This document shows, piece after piece, positions 1-11,533 of a stretch of DNA of 64,000 nt (within the stretch, counting starts at the first letter, position 1; every line of letters begins with the position of its first letter). Origin of the DNA: Picochlorum sp. 'celeri' (Eukaryota > Chlorophyta > Trebouxiophyceae); the NCBI GenBank assembly GCA_010909725.1, contig JAACMV010000016.1, forward strand, positions 310,001 through 374,000, given 5' to 3'. A model generated the notes under the pieces. The model was not told the origin of the DNA and did no database searches. It was given only the letters and a program-made list of their open reading frames with translations. The translations under genes were made by a program, and so were the position numbers.

Positions 1-3000
1 GCATCGCACACCGTTTGAAAAGGCATTCCTTTGCTCCACAGATAGACGACCTCCATGAGAGTCGGTCGAAACTGATCTACATACTTATCCTCTACACAGC
101 AGTATGAAAATATAGTTACTATTATGTAGGACAAGATGCCAGGTCAACTTATGTGAACATACTATCCAATTCCATTTCTAGCTTGCATTCTGTTGATACA
201 TTGAATATATGGTCTGCAACCTGTCTCAGCCTCACAAGCGCATTACTCAGTCGAAGCGGCAATTTTGGACTCCCCTGCATGAAATAGAAAATGTATATAC
301 GATGGAGTATTTTGATTTTCCAGCTTCCAATCTTGCTGTCATACCTGAGAATTTTCCACTGGCACCATGCATGATAGAAGTGAGGCCAATTCATGCTCAT
401 CTAGTGAGCCAAAAGTCCCGTCAAACATGAGCTCTGTGATCAGAAGTTCATCACCTGTATCAATTTGACTAGCCGCCCTACCTTTCAAGGTCACTGTGTC
501 ATCTTCATCAATGTAACCAAGTTTACGAAGAACGTCTTTCCTTTGTTTGAATTCCTCTTCAAACTTTTTTAGTGGGGATCTAGATATCTCAAGCTCTTTC
601 TTTGACGCAATGTTCTGCAGTTGTGCTGCTTCTCTTAACTGTACTGAAAGACCCTGCCCATATTTCTCCTGCAAGTGTTGGAATATATTGTCAGTGTATC
701 GATTACTCATGAGGAATGGTATCACCTGCCACACCTCTAAAATTTCTATTCGAGAAGCTACTTGCTTCTCCTCATCTAAGATCTTTTCTAACTCTTTGGT
801 ATCTCTCTCAACCACATTGAAATCTGCCAAAGGATCTAACTGAGGTAGCTTTTGAGCAGGGTATTTGCTCATAAGAGACTTCAAAGTATTCTTGACGCTC
901 TTTTTCGCCTTTATATCCTTCAAATTAGAGGGAAGCGTGATTCTCAGACAACTGATTTCAGAAATGCTAGGCAGAGGAACAGGAACTACAAGCATTGAGC
1001 TACGTGTATCCTCAAAAGAGCAGGGAAATGTTGAATTTCCATCAATGGCACAACACAGCATAACGTCTGCTACATAATTCTTTGGATCTGAAATTTGAGA
1101 ATCCTCGATCCTTCGCAATCGAAGAAGAACCCCATAATGCCAGTCTGTATCACCAGCATATACCCTGACAATCCTACCTGGGCGGAGAAGATGCAAGCAA
1201 GCATTTGGATTCAAAAGATAGCCCATTTTTCTTTTCTGAACTTCCCTAAAAAGCCTTTGATTCTCAGTAAACTCTTCAATCTCCTCTTGGGATAGAGTCA
1301 GTGCTTTTGCCTTTTCTCTGATACTGTCTACCTCACTCTGTATGTTTGGCACCGCCTGCTCATGCTGAAACTGTTGGAAAGACTTTGAAATGACATATTC
1401 CATATCATCTTTTCTACCCAAAGATCTGCTTCTAATTAGATTCAGCAACGTGTAATAGGACAATTTGAATGATGAGTTCAAACGAGATGCTTCACCCTTG
1501 AGCATCTCCTTGCAGTCAGCCTTTGTCAAATTCTGATCAATCATCAACATGGTAAAACCACGGTCGTCTTTTCCTCTTCGCCCAGCTCTACCACTCATTT
1601 GAATATACTCACCACTAGACAGTGGTCGTGTCATCTGACCATCCCACTTGGTTAAAGATGTGAAAACAACAGTTTTGGCAGGCATGTTCAAGCCCATGGC
1701 AAATGTTTCTGTCGAGAAGAGACACTTGACCAAGTTCTCTTGAAATAACAATTCAACTATTTCTTTAAGAATCGGTAAAAGTCCAGAATGGTGAACTCCT
1801 ACGCCTCTCAGGAGCATAGGTAGCATCGATTCAATACAAGGCAAGTTTCTATCCTGCTCATCTAGACACTGCAGAGCAGCATCAAATATGCTCTGGACAG
1901 CCGCCTTCTCTTCTTCTGAGTTCAAATCAATCAAATCATCTGGTTCATCACTCTTTTGCTTTTTCTTTTGCGGACATGCAATAAATTGCGCATAGGCTTC
2001 ACATTCCCTTCTGCTAAAACTAAAAACAATGCAAGGATATAATTCTCTATTCTTGAGCACTAAAATGAGTCTTCTGAGTTCCTTTTCAATTGACGGTGCT
2101 TGCATTTTGTGCTCTTTAGCTCCTTTTGACTTTTCTAAAGGAGCGACCTGACCATCAGATGAATCATCAAGCCATATTGGCGAATCCTTTGGAAAATCCA
2201 TTTTCATCTTGTCAAAGTTTTCTTCCTTAAATTTTGATCTACTATCAGCAAGCTGCAACAAACAAAATACATCATGCACTCATCATAATTCATATATCCA
2301 TTCAAGAGACATACCAAATAAAGACCCGATCCACCAACAGGAAACCCATAGTGTACTAATGGAGTAGGCCTATAGTCTGTTATGACCACATGGCACGGTG
2401 ATCCATGCAGTGAAGTGACCCATTCCCCAAATTGAAAACAATTTGGCAGCGTTGCTGACAAAAATACCATACGCGTCGCATGAGACAGAGATATGATCAC
2501 CTCTTCCCAGACAACCCCTCTTTCTCTATCTTGCATGTAATGAACTTCATCAAAGATGACCCATGCAACTTCCCTCAACACATCTGCGCCTCTATATATC
2601 ATAGACCTGAGAATTTCAGTCGTCATAACTACACATTGCGCATTTTCATTCAACGTAACATCTCCAGTCATCAAACCCACACTGCCAAACTCTTCACTCA
2701 ATTCCCTGAATTTTTGATTACTCAGCGCTTTTAATGGAGATGTGTAGACCACTCGTTGTTTGTTGTTCAGAGATTTTGCAATCGCATATTCAGCCACCAC
2801 GGTCTTACCCGCTGAAGTGTGCGCTGCAACAAGAACAGATTCATTTCTCTCCTGCATTCAACAATGAACCAATAAAAACAGTTGACAAAGAGCTTCAGAC
2901 CATCACGCCAAATACACGCACTATGCAAGCTATAGCTGTACTCTGAAATGTATCCAGTGTGAATGGATATGACTTTGCCATCGGCCCCGACCATGCAGGC

Positions 3001-3320
3001 TGTTCCAGTGTCCCATGAATGGCAGAGTCCAAGTCAGTAGACTCAGACCAGTTCTTCGGTGTGGCAACCATATGCCGACACGGTGTAGGTGCAGCTGATA
3101 CAAGTGCTTTCTTCACCCCATTTTCATCCTTCTACGCAATTAGAATGCGGTGATTTATCTCAGAACATCGCATTGAGAGTGGAAGACAACAAGTGCCATG
3201 CATACAACCAAGATCATCCCTAGATACGCCTCGTACCTGCCCATCAAGCTGCCTTTTATTGCTTTTGATTTTCTCTCTTGCTGCAGCAGCGAGGGCTAAG
3301 CCCTCTTCTGTCTCTTCCAT
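1..3320 (-). CDS. MTR4: Exosome-associated RNA helicase MTR4 (SKIV2L2), 3' end cut by window
   Basis: Ski2-like DExH RNA helicase that feeds nuclear RNA to the exosome as the motor of TRAMP/NEXT-type complexes. The coding sequence is split by short introns; I placed exon joins near 3237/3132, 2951/2852, 2315/2253, 351/289 and 147/92 (GT..AG, in frame). The start is ATG 3320. Visible motifs are Walker A AHTSAGKT, DExH box [16 protein letters not shown], and motif [12 protein letters not shown]. After the helicase core come the MTR4-type arch/KOW insert and the C-terminal helical region ending in [10 protein letters not shown] at the window edge. The N-terminus before the Q-motif region is short. 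It lies tandem behind ALG3 with 79 bp between the coding sequences. SKI2 is the alternative, but the sequence around the GGSGLYL-type motif and the C-terminus favours MTR4. Confidence 0.92.
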
Positions 3321-3399
3321 CTCGTTTCAAAATGACATGCAAACTTGAGCACAGCTCTAAATCTTAATAGCGTTAATTTCTGTTCTTACACGTGTGTAA

Positions 3400-4754
3400 T
3401 CAATTCTTTTTCGGTCTTTTACTGATCGCCTTGACCTGAAGAGGATACGGTGCAGGGTATTTCCAATAACTGTACATCATTGACACATGAGACATGAGCA
3501 GCACTCCAGAGGATATTGCTGTGCTTGGGAATATATTCCAGACGATTTCGATACCACAGAACAAGAATAACTTTAAGGGAAACGAAATACTTGTTCTGAG
3601 AAGCAAAAACGGGATGGTATGGAAATACCAAGAGTAGAACTGATAATGCAAGCTCCTCGCAGAGAGAATCCCCACAAAGTTGGACATGAACACAGTAGAG
3701 GCAATCGCATCTTTGTTTACGAATACCGATCCTTGTGCACCATCATCTTTATCATTTCCATCGATGAAAAAGAATTTACGAACTGCAGAGTGCAGACTCG
3801 TACCTACAAACCAGCGGTATTGCACTAAAGCCCAGAGCAGTCTAAGATGGACCATCAGCAGAAAAATGGAAAATTGCTTTGATAGAAACCATTCCTCAGG
3901 GATGAACTTCCAATTGACCGTCCATGTATACATAAATACCCGCGAGAATTCGAATGCTTTCGTCACATATGACCACGGATGGTGCCACAGGAATGGAAGA
4001 GCAACTGCTATTTGAAACATCACCCCTGCAACAACACCCTTGGCAGTCTCCTTGATGTCAGATATCCTCAAAACCACCGCCAAAACCCCCGGTGCGAAGA
4101 GAAGAACATTCATTTTAATAGAAACTGCAACACTAAAGAGGAATATAGCAGCCGGCACTCTCCGACGCTGGAGCAAAAATACCCCAAGGTATGCAAAAAA
4201 CATGGCCCAACAGTCATTGAACAATCTCAGGACAAATATCGAATGCAAACGCCTCGACAGACAAAGCAACACCAAACCTAGAGGTGGCAAGGACTTTGAC
4301 TGTATATATATCGCCATCACAACCAATTGAGTCAAAAGATACAAGATTCCAAATATAATCTGGGCTGGAAAAATCTCCCCACCAGTCACATTCTTCAGCC
4401 ACAGGAATATATGAACAAAACCTGCCGGATACACCAAAGGACCCGTATCCCCACGCAACTTTGTATAATCTGTCTCCCCCTGTTCATATCCCTCCACTTC
4501 TTGCATATACGCCACCCAGTCAATCTCAGTATCTGCAGTTGGAAAAGCTTCCTGTAGCAAACGTCTCCCTTCGATCCTCATATAACACACATGGACGTAC
4601 ATGGAACTCTTTGTATTATTAAACCTAGTAAAACAGCCTCCCCTAACAGCAATATCGACGCTAGAGCCCAAGCAGCCTTGGTATTTTTTGAATTTGTCAA
4701 CTCTTCCACCGCCCGATCCAACCACCCATGCTTTCCTTTTGATTTCTTCGCCAT
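3400..4754 (-). CDS. ALG3: ALG3, Dol-P-Man:Man5GlcNAc2-PP-dolichol alpha-1,3-mannosyltransferase
   Basis: ER-membrane mannosyltransferase that adds the first dolichyl-phosphate-mannose-dependent mannose to the lipid-linked N-glycan precursor on the luminal side. The gene has two exons, 4754..4601 and 4532..3400. The 68-nt intron (GTACGT..GCAG) splits a Tyr codon and restores the family motif YTEIDW; the total is 429 codons, giving 428 aa. An N-terminal transmembrane segment precedes the luminal signature GDTGPLVYPAGF, followed by many hydrophobic segments. The C-terminus is basic (KRPKKN), as expected of an ER-resident protein. It is divergent from RRP4 with 188 bp between start codons, so the two probably share a promoter region. 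The length matches the family (about 430-460 aa). Confidence 0.93.
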
Positions 4755-4942
4755 GTTTTATTCCATGAATATTTCAGATTCATGGAATACATATAGACAC
4801 GCTTTTGCTCGCCCTCTGAAATTCTCTTTCTTCTGAAAAAAAACTACAGATCTCTGACGTAAGAGATCTCACTGATACAATGACTCCCATGATCCTCAAT
4901 GGGATGGCCATATGAATATATATACATAACAAATTGTAAACA

Positions 4943-6025
4943 ATGAAGATCCATCGCTTGGTGGAGAATGCTCCCAGGCAGATTATTGCCGAGTCTATGA
5001 GCGATGCACCAGGAAATGCAGTCTGTGTCAGCGTTGGGGATAGCATCGAAAATTTCGAAGAAAATACTCTCAGGTATATCATTGAGAGAGGAATCAAGGC
5101 TCGATTCAGGCGATACTAACCCAGACACATGTGTCATGCAGAGGTCACGGTACTCTGGTGAGAGACGATACGCTTGTTGCCACCGTATGCGGAGTTGTAG
5201 AGAGAGTGAATAAATTAATAACAGTCAAGACATTGCATCGGCGGTATGGAGCAGAGGTTGGTGACGTCGTTGTTGGCAGAGTGACAGAGGTGTGTTTGAC
5301 TCCAGGAGACCTGGAGTATATCTATGTGTGTGTATGACCGAATGAGAATTGGAACCTATGTGTATGCACATGATGTGTAGATTGGAGGGAAGAGATGGAG
5401 GATAGATTTGCAGGCCAAACAGGAGGCTCAGTTGATGCTGTCAGCTGTAAGTTTACCAGGAGGTATTCAGCGAAGGAGAACAGCTGAGGATGAGCTGCAG
5501 ATGAGAGAAATATTCAAAGAGGGGGATCTAGTTTCGGTACGTCAAATGCTATATATATATACATACATGTGATTCATTGGGTGTGTGTCTGTGCAGGCTG
5601 AAGTACAGGCAGTTCACCAGGATGGTGTGGTGCTGCTTCATACAAGAAGTACACGATACGGTCTTTTGAAACATGGACAGTTGGTAGAAGTATCTGCATG
5701 CCTAGTGAAGCGGCAACGACAGCATATGGCGACGTTTGATGAGTATGGAGTGGGCATTATCCTTGGGTGTAATGGTCTGATCTGGGTGGGCATCCCATCA
5801 ACTGATGCAGGCGGTGACAGTGCCGATGCTGACATTGATGACGCTTCTTTGTTGGAATCAATTGCTCGTATCGCTCAGTCCATCAAGGTGTTGTCGAGGA
5901 TGCAAATGATGATATCAACAGAATCCATTGGCCAGACAGCTCGTCTCAGCCTTGAGCATGGAATTCATGCCAGTGAGATGGGTAGGGCTGATTTCCTGAA
6001 AATCCTCTGGCAACACAAAGAATGA
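4943..6025 (+). CDS. RRP4: Exosome RNA-binding cap subunit RRP4 (EXOSC2)
   Basis: S1/KH RNA-binding subunit of the cap of the 3'-5' RNA exosome. Four exons join in frame: the first ends at ACTCTCAG (about 5078), and introns follow at about 5079-5142, 5290-5380 and 5538-5597. The order is an N-terminal domain containing GHGT, an S1 domain running from RRYGAEVGDVVVGRVTEV through the LPGG loop, and a KH domain with the RRP4-specific GCNGLIWVG motif. The first intron interrupts just before GHGT. The length is about 290 aa, as in animal RRP4. RRP40 and CSL4 are the other cap subunits, but the NGxIW motif and the ERVNKL region point to RRP4. MTR4, which docks on the same exosome, lies 1.6 kb away on the other side of ALG3. 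Confidence 0.92.
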
Positions 6026-6324
6026 AAATAATTTTTAATTATATAAGTAAAAGACGTAGTAGTAGCTGGGTGGGGTTGTATTCGAACGTGTCCACTTTCA
6101 GTCCACGCCATGATTGAAACTTCTCGACGTGCATAATACCTTATGAGGGTAAACTATGGATAGATTGAAGAAATATTTGAGGTCTAGGAAGGGGTCTACG
6201 ATACCCCAGACTCGAGAGTGCGTTTCACTGGCTGAATAATTGCATGAATGTTGTGGTTTGCCATATTCGATCTTCTTGATGCAGAGAATCTGGTGATGCT
6301 TTTTGGAATTTTGATGAATACTAC

Positions 6325-9066
6325 ATGCCAAACCCCAATATGGGGGAGCCTCGGTATGAGACAAAGCTGAGGAGGTCTCGTCGGGCAACGTTGGTGGACG
6401 TAGGGCAAGATTTGTACGTTGTGTTTACGAGTATTGGGATGGGATCTGTCGGTCCAGAGAGACGTATGTATGCCACTATGCGTGCAGGGATATTGGTGAA
6501 TCTCGAGTGCAGTATAGAGGAGCAAATATTCCTCTTCACTTGATTACCAAAGGTATGAAGATGACTGTACTGGCATTCTTCCTGTCTGAAGGACTCTTGT
6601 CATCCCGTTGCTTTCGACTGTAGATTTTTTTATATCGATGGTTCAACTTCATATCATGTGGCTGGTTGTGATGACAATGGCCATGTTTATTGTCATCTTC
6701 TTCTTTTGGTCAGGTTGGTGGTGGCTGGTGATGCTCAAGAACCCATCGTGCTTCTCTGGGCCGGATCAGTCATATGTTGACGCTCTGTTATTTTCTGTCA
6801 TCACTCAAATGACGATTGGTTATGGAAATACTGCACCAGATTCGTGTTGGGTGGCAACTTGGCTGGTCATCATTCAGTCTGTTGTTGGGATTGTTCTGGA
6901 TGCAATAGTGCTAGGTATCATTTTTGCAAAGATTTCGCACCCGCATCAGCGATCTCGATCTATTTTCATATCAAACAAAGCAGTCATTTCTCGGCGTGAT
7001 GGTATTTTGAAGTTTATGTTTCGTATAGCCGATGTGAGGAATGCACAGGTGGTAGAGCCCAAGGTGCGAGCATATCTTTACACGTGGGGTGAAGGTCGAA
7101 TCACCGCAGAGAGTGAGAGGATCCCTGTGAGGGTTGAACCAATTGAGCTTGATTACATCGATGGAATGCTTTTGCTTCCTTTGATTATTGAGCATACGAT
7201 TGATGAGAGGTCTCCTTTATGTGGCCATACACATGGGTCCCTTGTTCAGATGAATTCAGAAATTGTGGTGACGTTTGAAGGTACAACAGAGGTAGGCACT
7301 TGGCTATGATACATGCACCTTTGTATGTGGTGTATCCTCATAATAATGTATTGTGCAGATGGGAAATCCTTTCATGACGAGAAGATCATATATTCCAGAA
7401 GAGATTTTCTGGGGATATCAGTTTAAGAATGTTGTCAAGGTTCCATCAGGTGCAGAACCTTATATTGTCGATTTGAATTCTTTCCATGGAATAGAGCCTC
7501 AAAAAGGTCTTCCTGAGATGCCGAAAGACGAGCTGAGTCAGTTTGTCGTGAACAGAGCGAAGAGGACAGTACCATATCCTCTGTTAGGGGACAACACGCT
7601 GGTGTTGTCCGATGTATTGTGTGTTTGTCCAAACGAAAGAGGAAATCTGTGTGTTTATTGCCGAGTTGGAGACACCTATCCCAATCAAATGTTGGAGATT
7701 ACGGCTAAAATGTACCTGTATCGTTGGAAGAAGGTTGCAGATGTACCAGGTTCTGGAACGGCACCTGCAGGTGAATCTTATGAGCAGATAATGCTGGCCG
7801 TACGTTTCTCGATGCCCATATTTTCATGTGCACAACATTTTAATGAAAATTTATGATGAATATTATATTGCAGTGCGGGTATAGGAACGGTTCGGATAGA
7901 ATTCATCTGCGCTTGCCCACACTTGTGACCCATGAAATTGATGAGAAGTCTCCTCTGAGATCTTGGGCAGAGCCTGGAGGACTAGCAGCAGACTCAAATG
8001 CAGAAATTGTAGTTGTGATCAACGCATATATCATTACAAGCGGCCTGAATATATTGCGACAAAGAACCTACAGAGTTCAGGGTCATGTCAGGTATGGCTA
8101 TGGCTTCATGCCAATGGTGAAACATCCAGGAAAGTCATTGGATCGGAAACCAAGGATACGATGGCAACACTTTCATGATGTCATCAAATCTCAAGGGATG
8201 GATAATTTCCCTCCTCCACCCTTGAGCGAACAGGAGAGACAAGGTTCTACCGGGCCAGGAAGGGATATGTTTGCTGGAAAGAGCAGCAAGTCATTCCACA
8301 CAGCACCAAGTGTCGAGCACGACATTCCAAATTTGGATAGGTATAGGAAAGATTTATCTACTAGCATCACAGAAAGTAAAGATAAGCGAAACATACGATG
8401 GAAAGCTCTGGAGAAATATTCAAAGGATATGTCTGATACGGGCAATTCCCTTCCTCATGCAGCTGCCCTGCATCCAGCACTGCCTGGTAAGGATCGTTTT
8501 AGAGAGGTAGATGACATGGATCGCAATGAATTCACAGTACAGGCGAACGATTTGCATCGATATTCTGCAGCTATCGGAACAGATACCCTTCCAAAGACCT
8601 CTTCTTTGACATTCACACCTTTGCCAAGTGATTTTTGGGAGAAAACTGCAGAGGCACAAATTGATAATTCCTCTGCAGAGGTTCCCGAAAGCCCTGGAGT
8701 GCCTATTTCCAGCGAAGAGAGAAGTAATGAGATTATAACAGAACAAAAATCGGATGTGGAAGAAAGTGAGCAGAACACTACTACGATTGAGGAGGAGGCT
8801 GATACCAAGGAGGAGTATAGGAACAGTGAAGGCGAGGATGCTGGGCCAATATACTTTGGGTTCGTGATTTCGATGCACAACATCCTCGTATCCTTTAATA
8901 ACGTCTGAGTTTTTCTTTTGCCTTATGTAGGAATCGAGAAAGCCCCCAGGAGAATAGAAGCCTGGCCATATTTGCAAATTTGCTCAAGGAAGGACAATTG
9001 CCAAGTACCAAGAGCAATGACGAGGGAGCCTCGTCATCTGGCAGAACATCACCATTTGATACTTAA
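6325..9066 (+). CDS. Inward-rectifier K+ channel with two tandem Kir cytoplasmic domains
   Basis: Kir-type potassium channel, about 815 aa. Well-supported exons are 6624..7291, 7359..7799, 7874..8859 and 8931..9066; they join in frame (744 codons with the stop). Upstream exons are less certain. The first in-frame ATG is 6325, but the frame is open back to 6280, so another 5' exon is possible. A join just after 6460 to about 6513 gives the N-terminal segment GANIPLHLITK. The order is slide helix and TM1, pore helix with selectivity filter TIGYGN (6812-6829), TM2, then a Kir immunoglobulin-like cytoplasmic domain containing EHTIDERSPL and SYIPEEIFWGYQF. A second, more diverged cytoplasmic domain follows (about 7580-8150) with HEIDEKSPL and RYGYGFMPMV, then a low-complexity acidic tail. 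Ordinary Kir subunits have one such domain. The stop codon is 42 bp from that of the convergent SLC43-like gene. Confidence 0.85.
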
Positions 9067-9108
9067 TGTTACAATTGGTCGTTTAATATAGTAAGGCAAT
9101 ACAAACGT

Positions 9109-10989
9109 TCATAACATTGGTTCTGCATCTCTGCTTTGCCTTCCATGCAAGAAATTAGGCAACTCGATATGAGGAAGATGAACTTCAGGAAGTTTTTTCT
9201 TCTCTCTGTAACCCAGCATATCACAGGGCAATTCCTCACCTTCAAGGGGTCTAATGGGCACCAAATCTTCTCTTTCCCATTTATACATATAGTAGCAGAA
9301 AATCGACAGAGGAAGTATGATGATTACTTGAGCTATGTTGATTACCGTGAAATTGCCATCCAAGACATGGATGGCAAAGTAGGTAAGGGGGAACTGCAGC
9401 AAGCCAAACAGCCCGTTGAAGGAATTATCAATCGCAACGAGCTTCCCAAAATTTCGAAACCCAAACAATGCTCCAAATATAGCAAAGTAGCTGCTATACA
9501 TGAAAAACCTCCCAATCATCCAGAACATCAATGTAAATGCCTGAATCCACAGCATTGGTAGAGCTTGGAAAGCCCCTGTGATGATGGAAAGAGCATTTAT
9601 TGCCCCTAACGTAATACCATAACCTTTTTTATCCAATAACCACGCAATTAATGGAATTGCAAAGGCAGCAAATGCAACGATGATGTTTCCAAACTCAGCA
9701 TATGCATGGTTTGTGTCGCCTTTTGACTCAAGCTGCAATCTTTGGGTACCGAGATAAAATTGCTGGAAGAAGACATTCAGGGTGTAAAAAATTCCCATTC
9801 CAAAAGATTCCGTCGACATAAATTGCTCTTTGAATGTCTTTTTCCGCAGCTCAACAAATCTTCTAGATTCAAAGATGAGAGGACCAAATGACACATCTGG
9901 AGGCAATGGCATTGATTCGTGGCCGATTTGGGCGTCTTCCAAACGGCTGGGTATTTGATCTTCTTGAATTTCTTGATGCGTTGACGACTCCCCGGTTTGA
10001 TTGCTACTCCCTGCAACTTTGTCTACTACAGACTCTGTGGTATTGTCTCTCACCATTTCTGCCTCTTCTTCGAAGTGCACCCTTCGATCTCCGTCTTCTG
10101 CCCAAATGGGGTCTGAACTAGTTTTGTTTCCTTCCACAAGACGTTCCTGTGATGATGCAGCTATATTGTTCGCTTGCTGGATCTGACTATCTCGTTCTCT
10201 TGCAGCATTTGCAGCTACAACATAATCCTGCATTGCTGTTGTTCGCCTATAGGTTCTTCCTAGATCAGCTCTCAACCTCTTTTCAAATTTCCAATCATTT
10301 CTCAGCAAATATATTTCGCCGACTTTGAAAGATTCATTTGGCATCATCCACCACAGTAGAGGAGCCCACAAGCCACAAATAAATGAATATCCAATCAGAA
10401 CCCAGGTGTATGCTGCCCGAGTTGATCCCGCTGCTTCATAAATCAGTTGCAGAACATACATCATTATCCCAGATCCCGTAAATCCTGCTACAAAAATACT
10501 TGTCACGAGGCCTCGCTTGGTTGGGAAGAGAGAACTAATATGAAATTGAGCCAAATGAAAGGTTATGTTTCCTAGCCCAAGAATGATTGCTGCTGCAATG
10601 AAGCCATTAAATCCATTTGACGACGAGGCTCCAAATAATATCAAACCTAACATGTTGAGAAAAACTCCTAGTATCGCGGTGAATTTAGGGCCGAGGTAAT
10701 CCAAAACAAAACCCATCAACACTGGCCCAAAGTTCAAAGCAAAAATTCCAACTGTCCAAAGCAAGGCCAATTTACTTTCCTGAGACTTGCAGATTGTATC
10801 ACCATCTATCCCTTCTCCTGCCTCGTCGCACCCTTCTTCGTAGTTGCCCTCATCCGTTATCATGATTGATAAGGCACTCCACCCGAAGAAGAGACCTCCC
10901 TGCAGGACTTCGCCTAAAATGGCCAGCACCAAAATACCCACTCGGGCATCTGACTTGATTCCAGGTGGCAATATAAGTGAATCTACCAT
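9109..10989 (-). CDS. SLC43-like major facilitator transporter
   Basis: Single-exon MFS carrier of 626 aa. SLC43 proteins move large neutral amino acids (LAT3/LAT4) or purines across membranes, and fungal FMP42-type relatives exist. Six hydrophobic segments (roughly residues 15-240) are followed by a hydrophilic central loop of about 150 residues rich in Glu, Gln and Ser, then six more segments (roughly 385-585) and a cytosolic tail. The loop position and the opening GEVLQGGLFFGWSALSIM resemble the SLC43 family, whose first helix carries a GWxSL-type motif. Substrate specificity cannot be read from the sequence. The start ATG at 10989 gives a helix near the N-terminus and no signal peptide. 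The membrane it serves is unknown. Confidence 0.75.
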   Translation of the reverse strand: MVDSLILPPGIKSDARVGILVLAILGEVLQGGLFFGWSALSIMITDEGNYEEGCDEAGEGIDGDTICKSQESKLALLWTVGIFALNFGPVLMGFVLDYLGPKFTAILGVFLNMLGLILFGASSSNGFNGFIAAAIILGLGNITFHLAQFHISSLFPTKRGLVTSIFVAGFTGSGIMMYVLQLIYEAAGSTRAAYTWVLIGYSFICGLWAPLLWWMMPNESFKVGEIYLLRNDWKFEKRLRADLGRTYRRTTAMQDYVVAANAARERDSQIQQANNIAASSQERLVEGNKTSSDPIWAEDGDRRVHFEEEAEMVRDNTTESVVDKVAGSSNQTGESSTHQEIQEDQIPSRLEDAQIGHESMPLPPDVSFGPLIFESRRFVELRKKTFKEQFMSTESFGMGIFYTLNVFFQQFYLGTQRLQLESKGDTNHAYAEFGNIIVAFAAFAIPLIAWLLDKKGYGITLGAINALSIITGAFQALPMLWIQAFTLMFWMIGRFFMYSSYFAIFGALFGFRNFGKLVAIDNSFNGLFGLLQFPLTYFAIHVLDGNFTVINIAQVIIILPLSIFCYYMYKWEREDLVPIRPLEGEELPCDMLGYREKKKLPEVHLPHIELPNFLHGRQSRDAEPML

Positions 10990-11533
10990 TATATAACTGG
11001 GCTATCAATCTTATCGTCACCGTTCTCCCCGCACCCAATTCTTGCCACGAAAGCACTGTTGCACAACGTGTTCGTTGCACTATCTGACAAACCGATCTAA
11101 GACACTCTTCAATCTTCAATTTTTATTGCATAAAACCGACGAGAGAAATTCCAATTCTAGGCGATTCCAACACGCTGTAGTCACTTGCTGTGTTCACCAA
11201 CCTTTGATATCCTGATTGCCTGCCTGTCATACGGGTTTTCGATTCTCTAATGCAATTCCTGGAAACTACTGAAGGTTTAATATCGGTATAAAGGCGACTG
11301 GGGGTGAACAAATCTTGTTGGATGTTCCTGTCAAATTTTTTTGTATTTTTTCTATATAAGGAGGCTTTCGTCCCTAGATCATTCAGAGATTGTCCCCTCT
11401 TCCACTTTATCGTCAAATTGAAATAAAGGTATCAACTATTCCACATTGGTGACACGTGTAGGACTAATGCTGTGGGCTGAGGGACGCATCACTGCCCAAC
11501 GAACTCCATGAACGAGGGAAATTGCGAGCACAG
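10990..11533. other. Intergenic region, divergent promoter
   Basis: This 544-bp stretch lies between the divergent starts of the SLC43-like carrier and the TPR/J protein. It must hold both promoters. A 97-codon minus-strand frame (11123..11416) lacks an ATG start and shows no family resemblance. I see no RNA gene or repeat. Confidence 0.6.
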
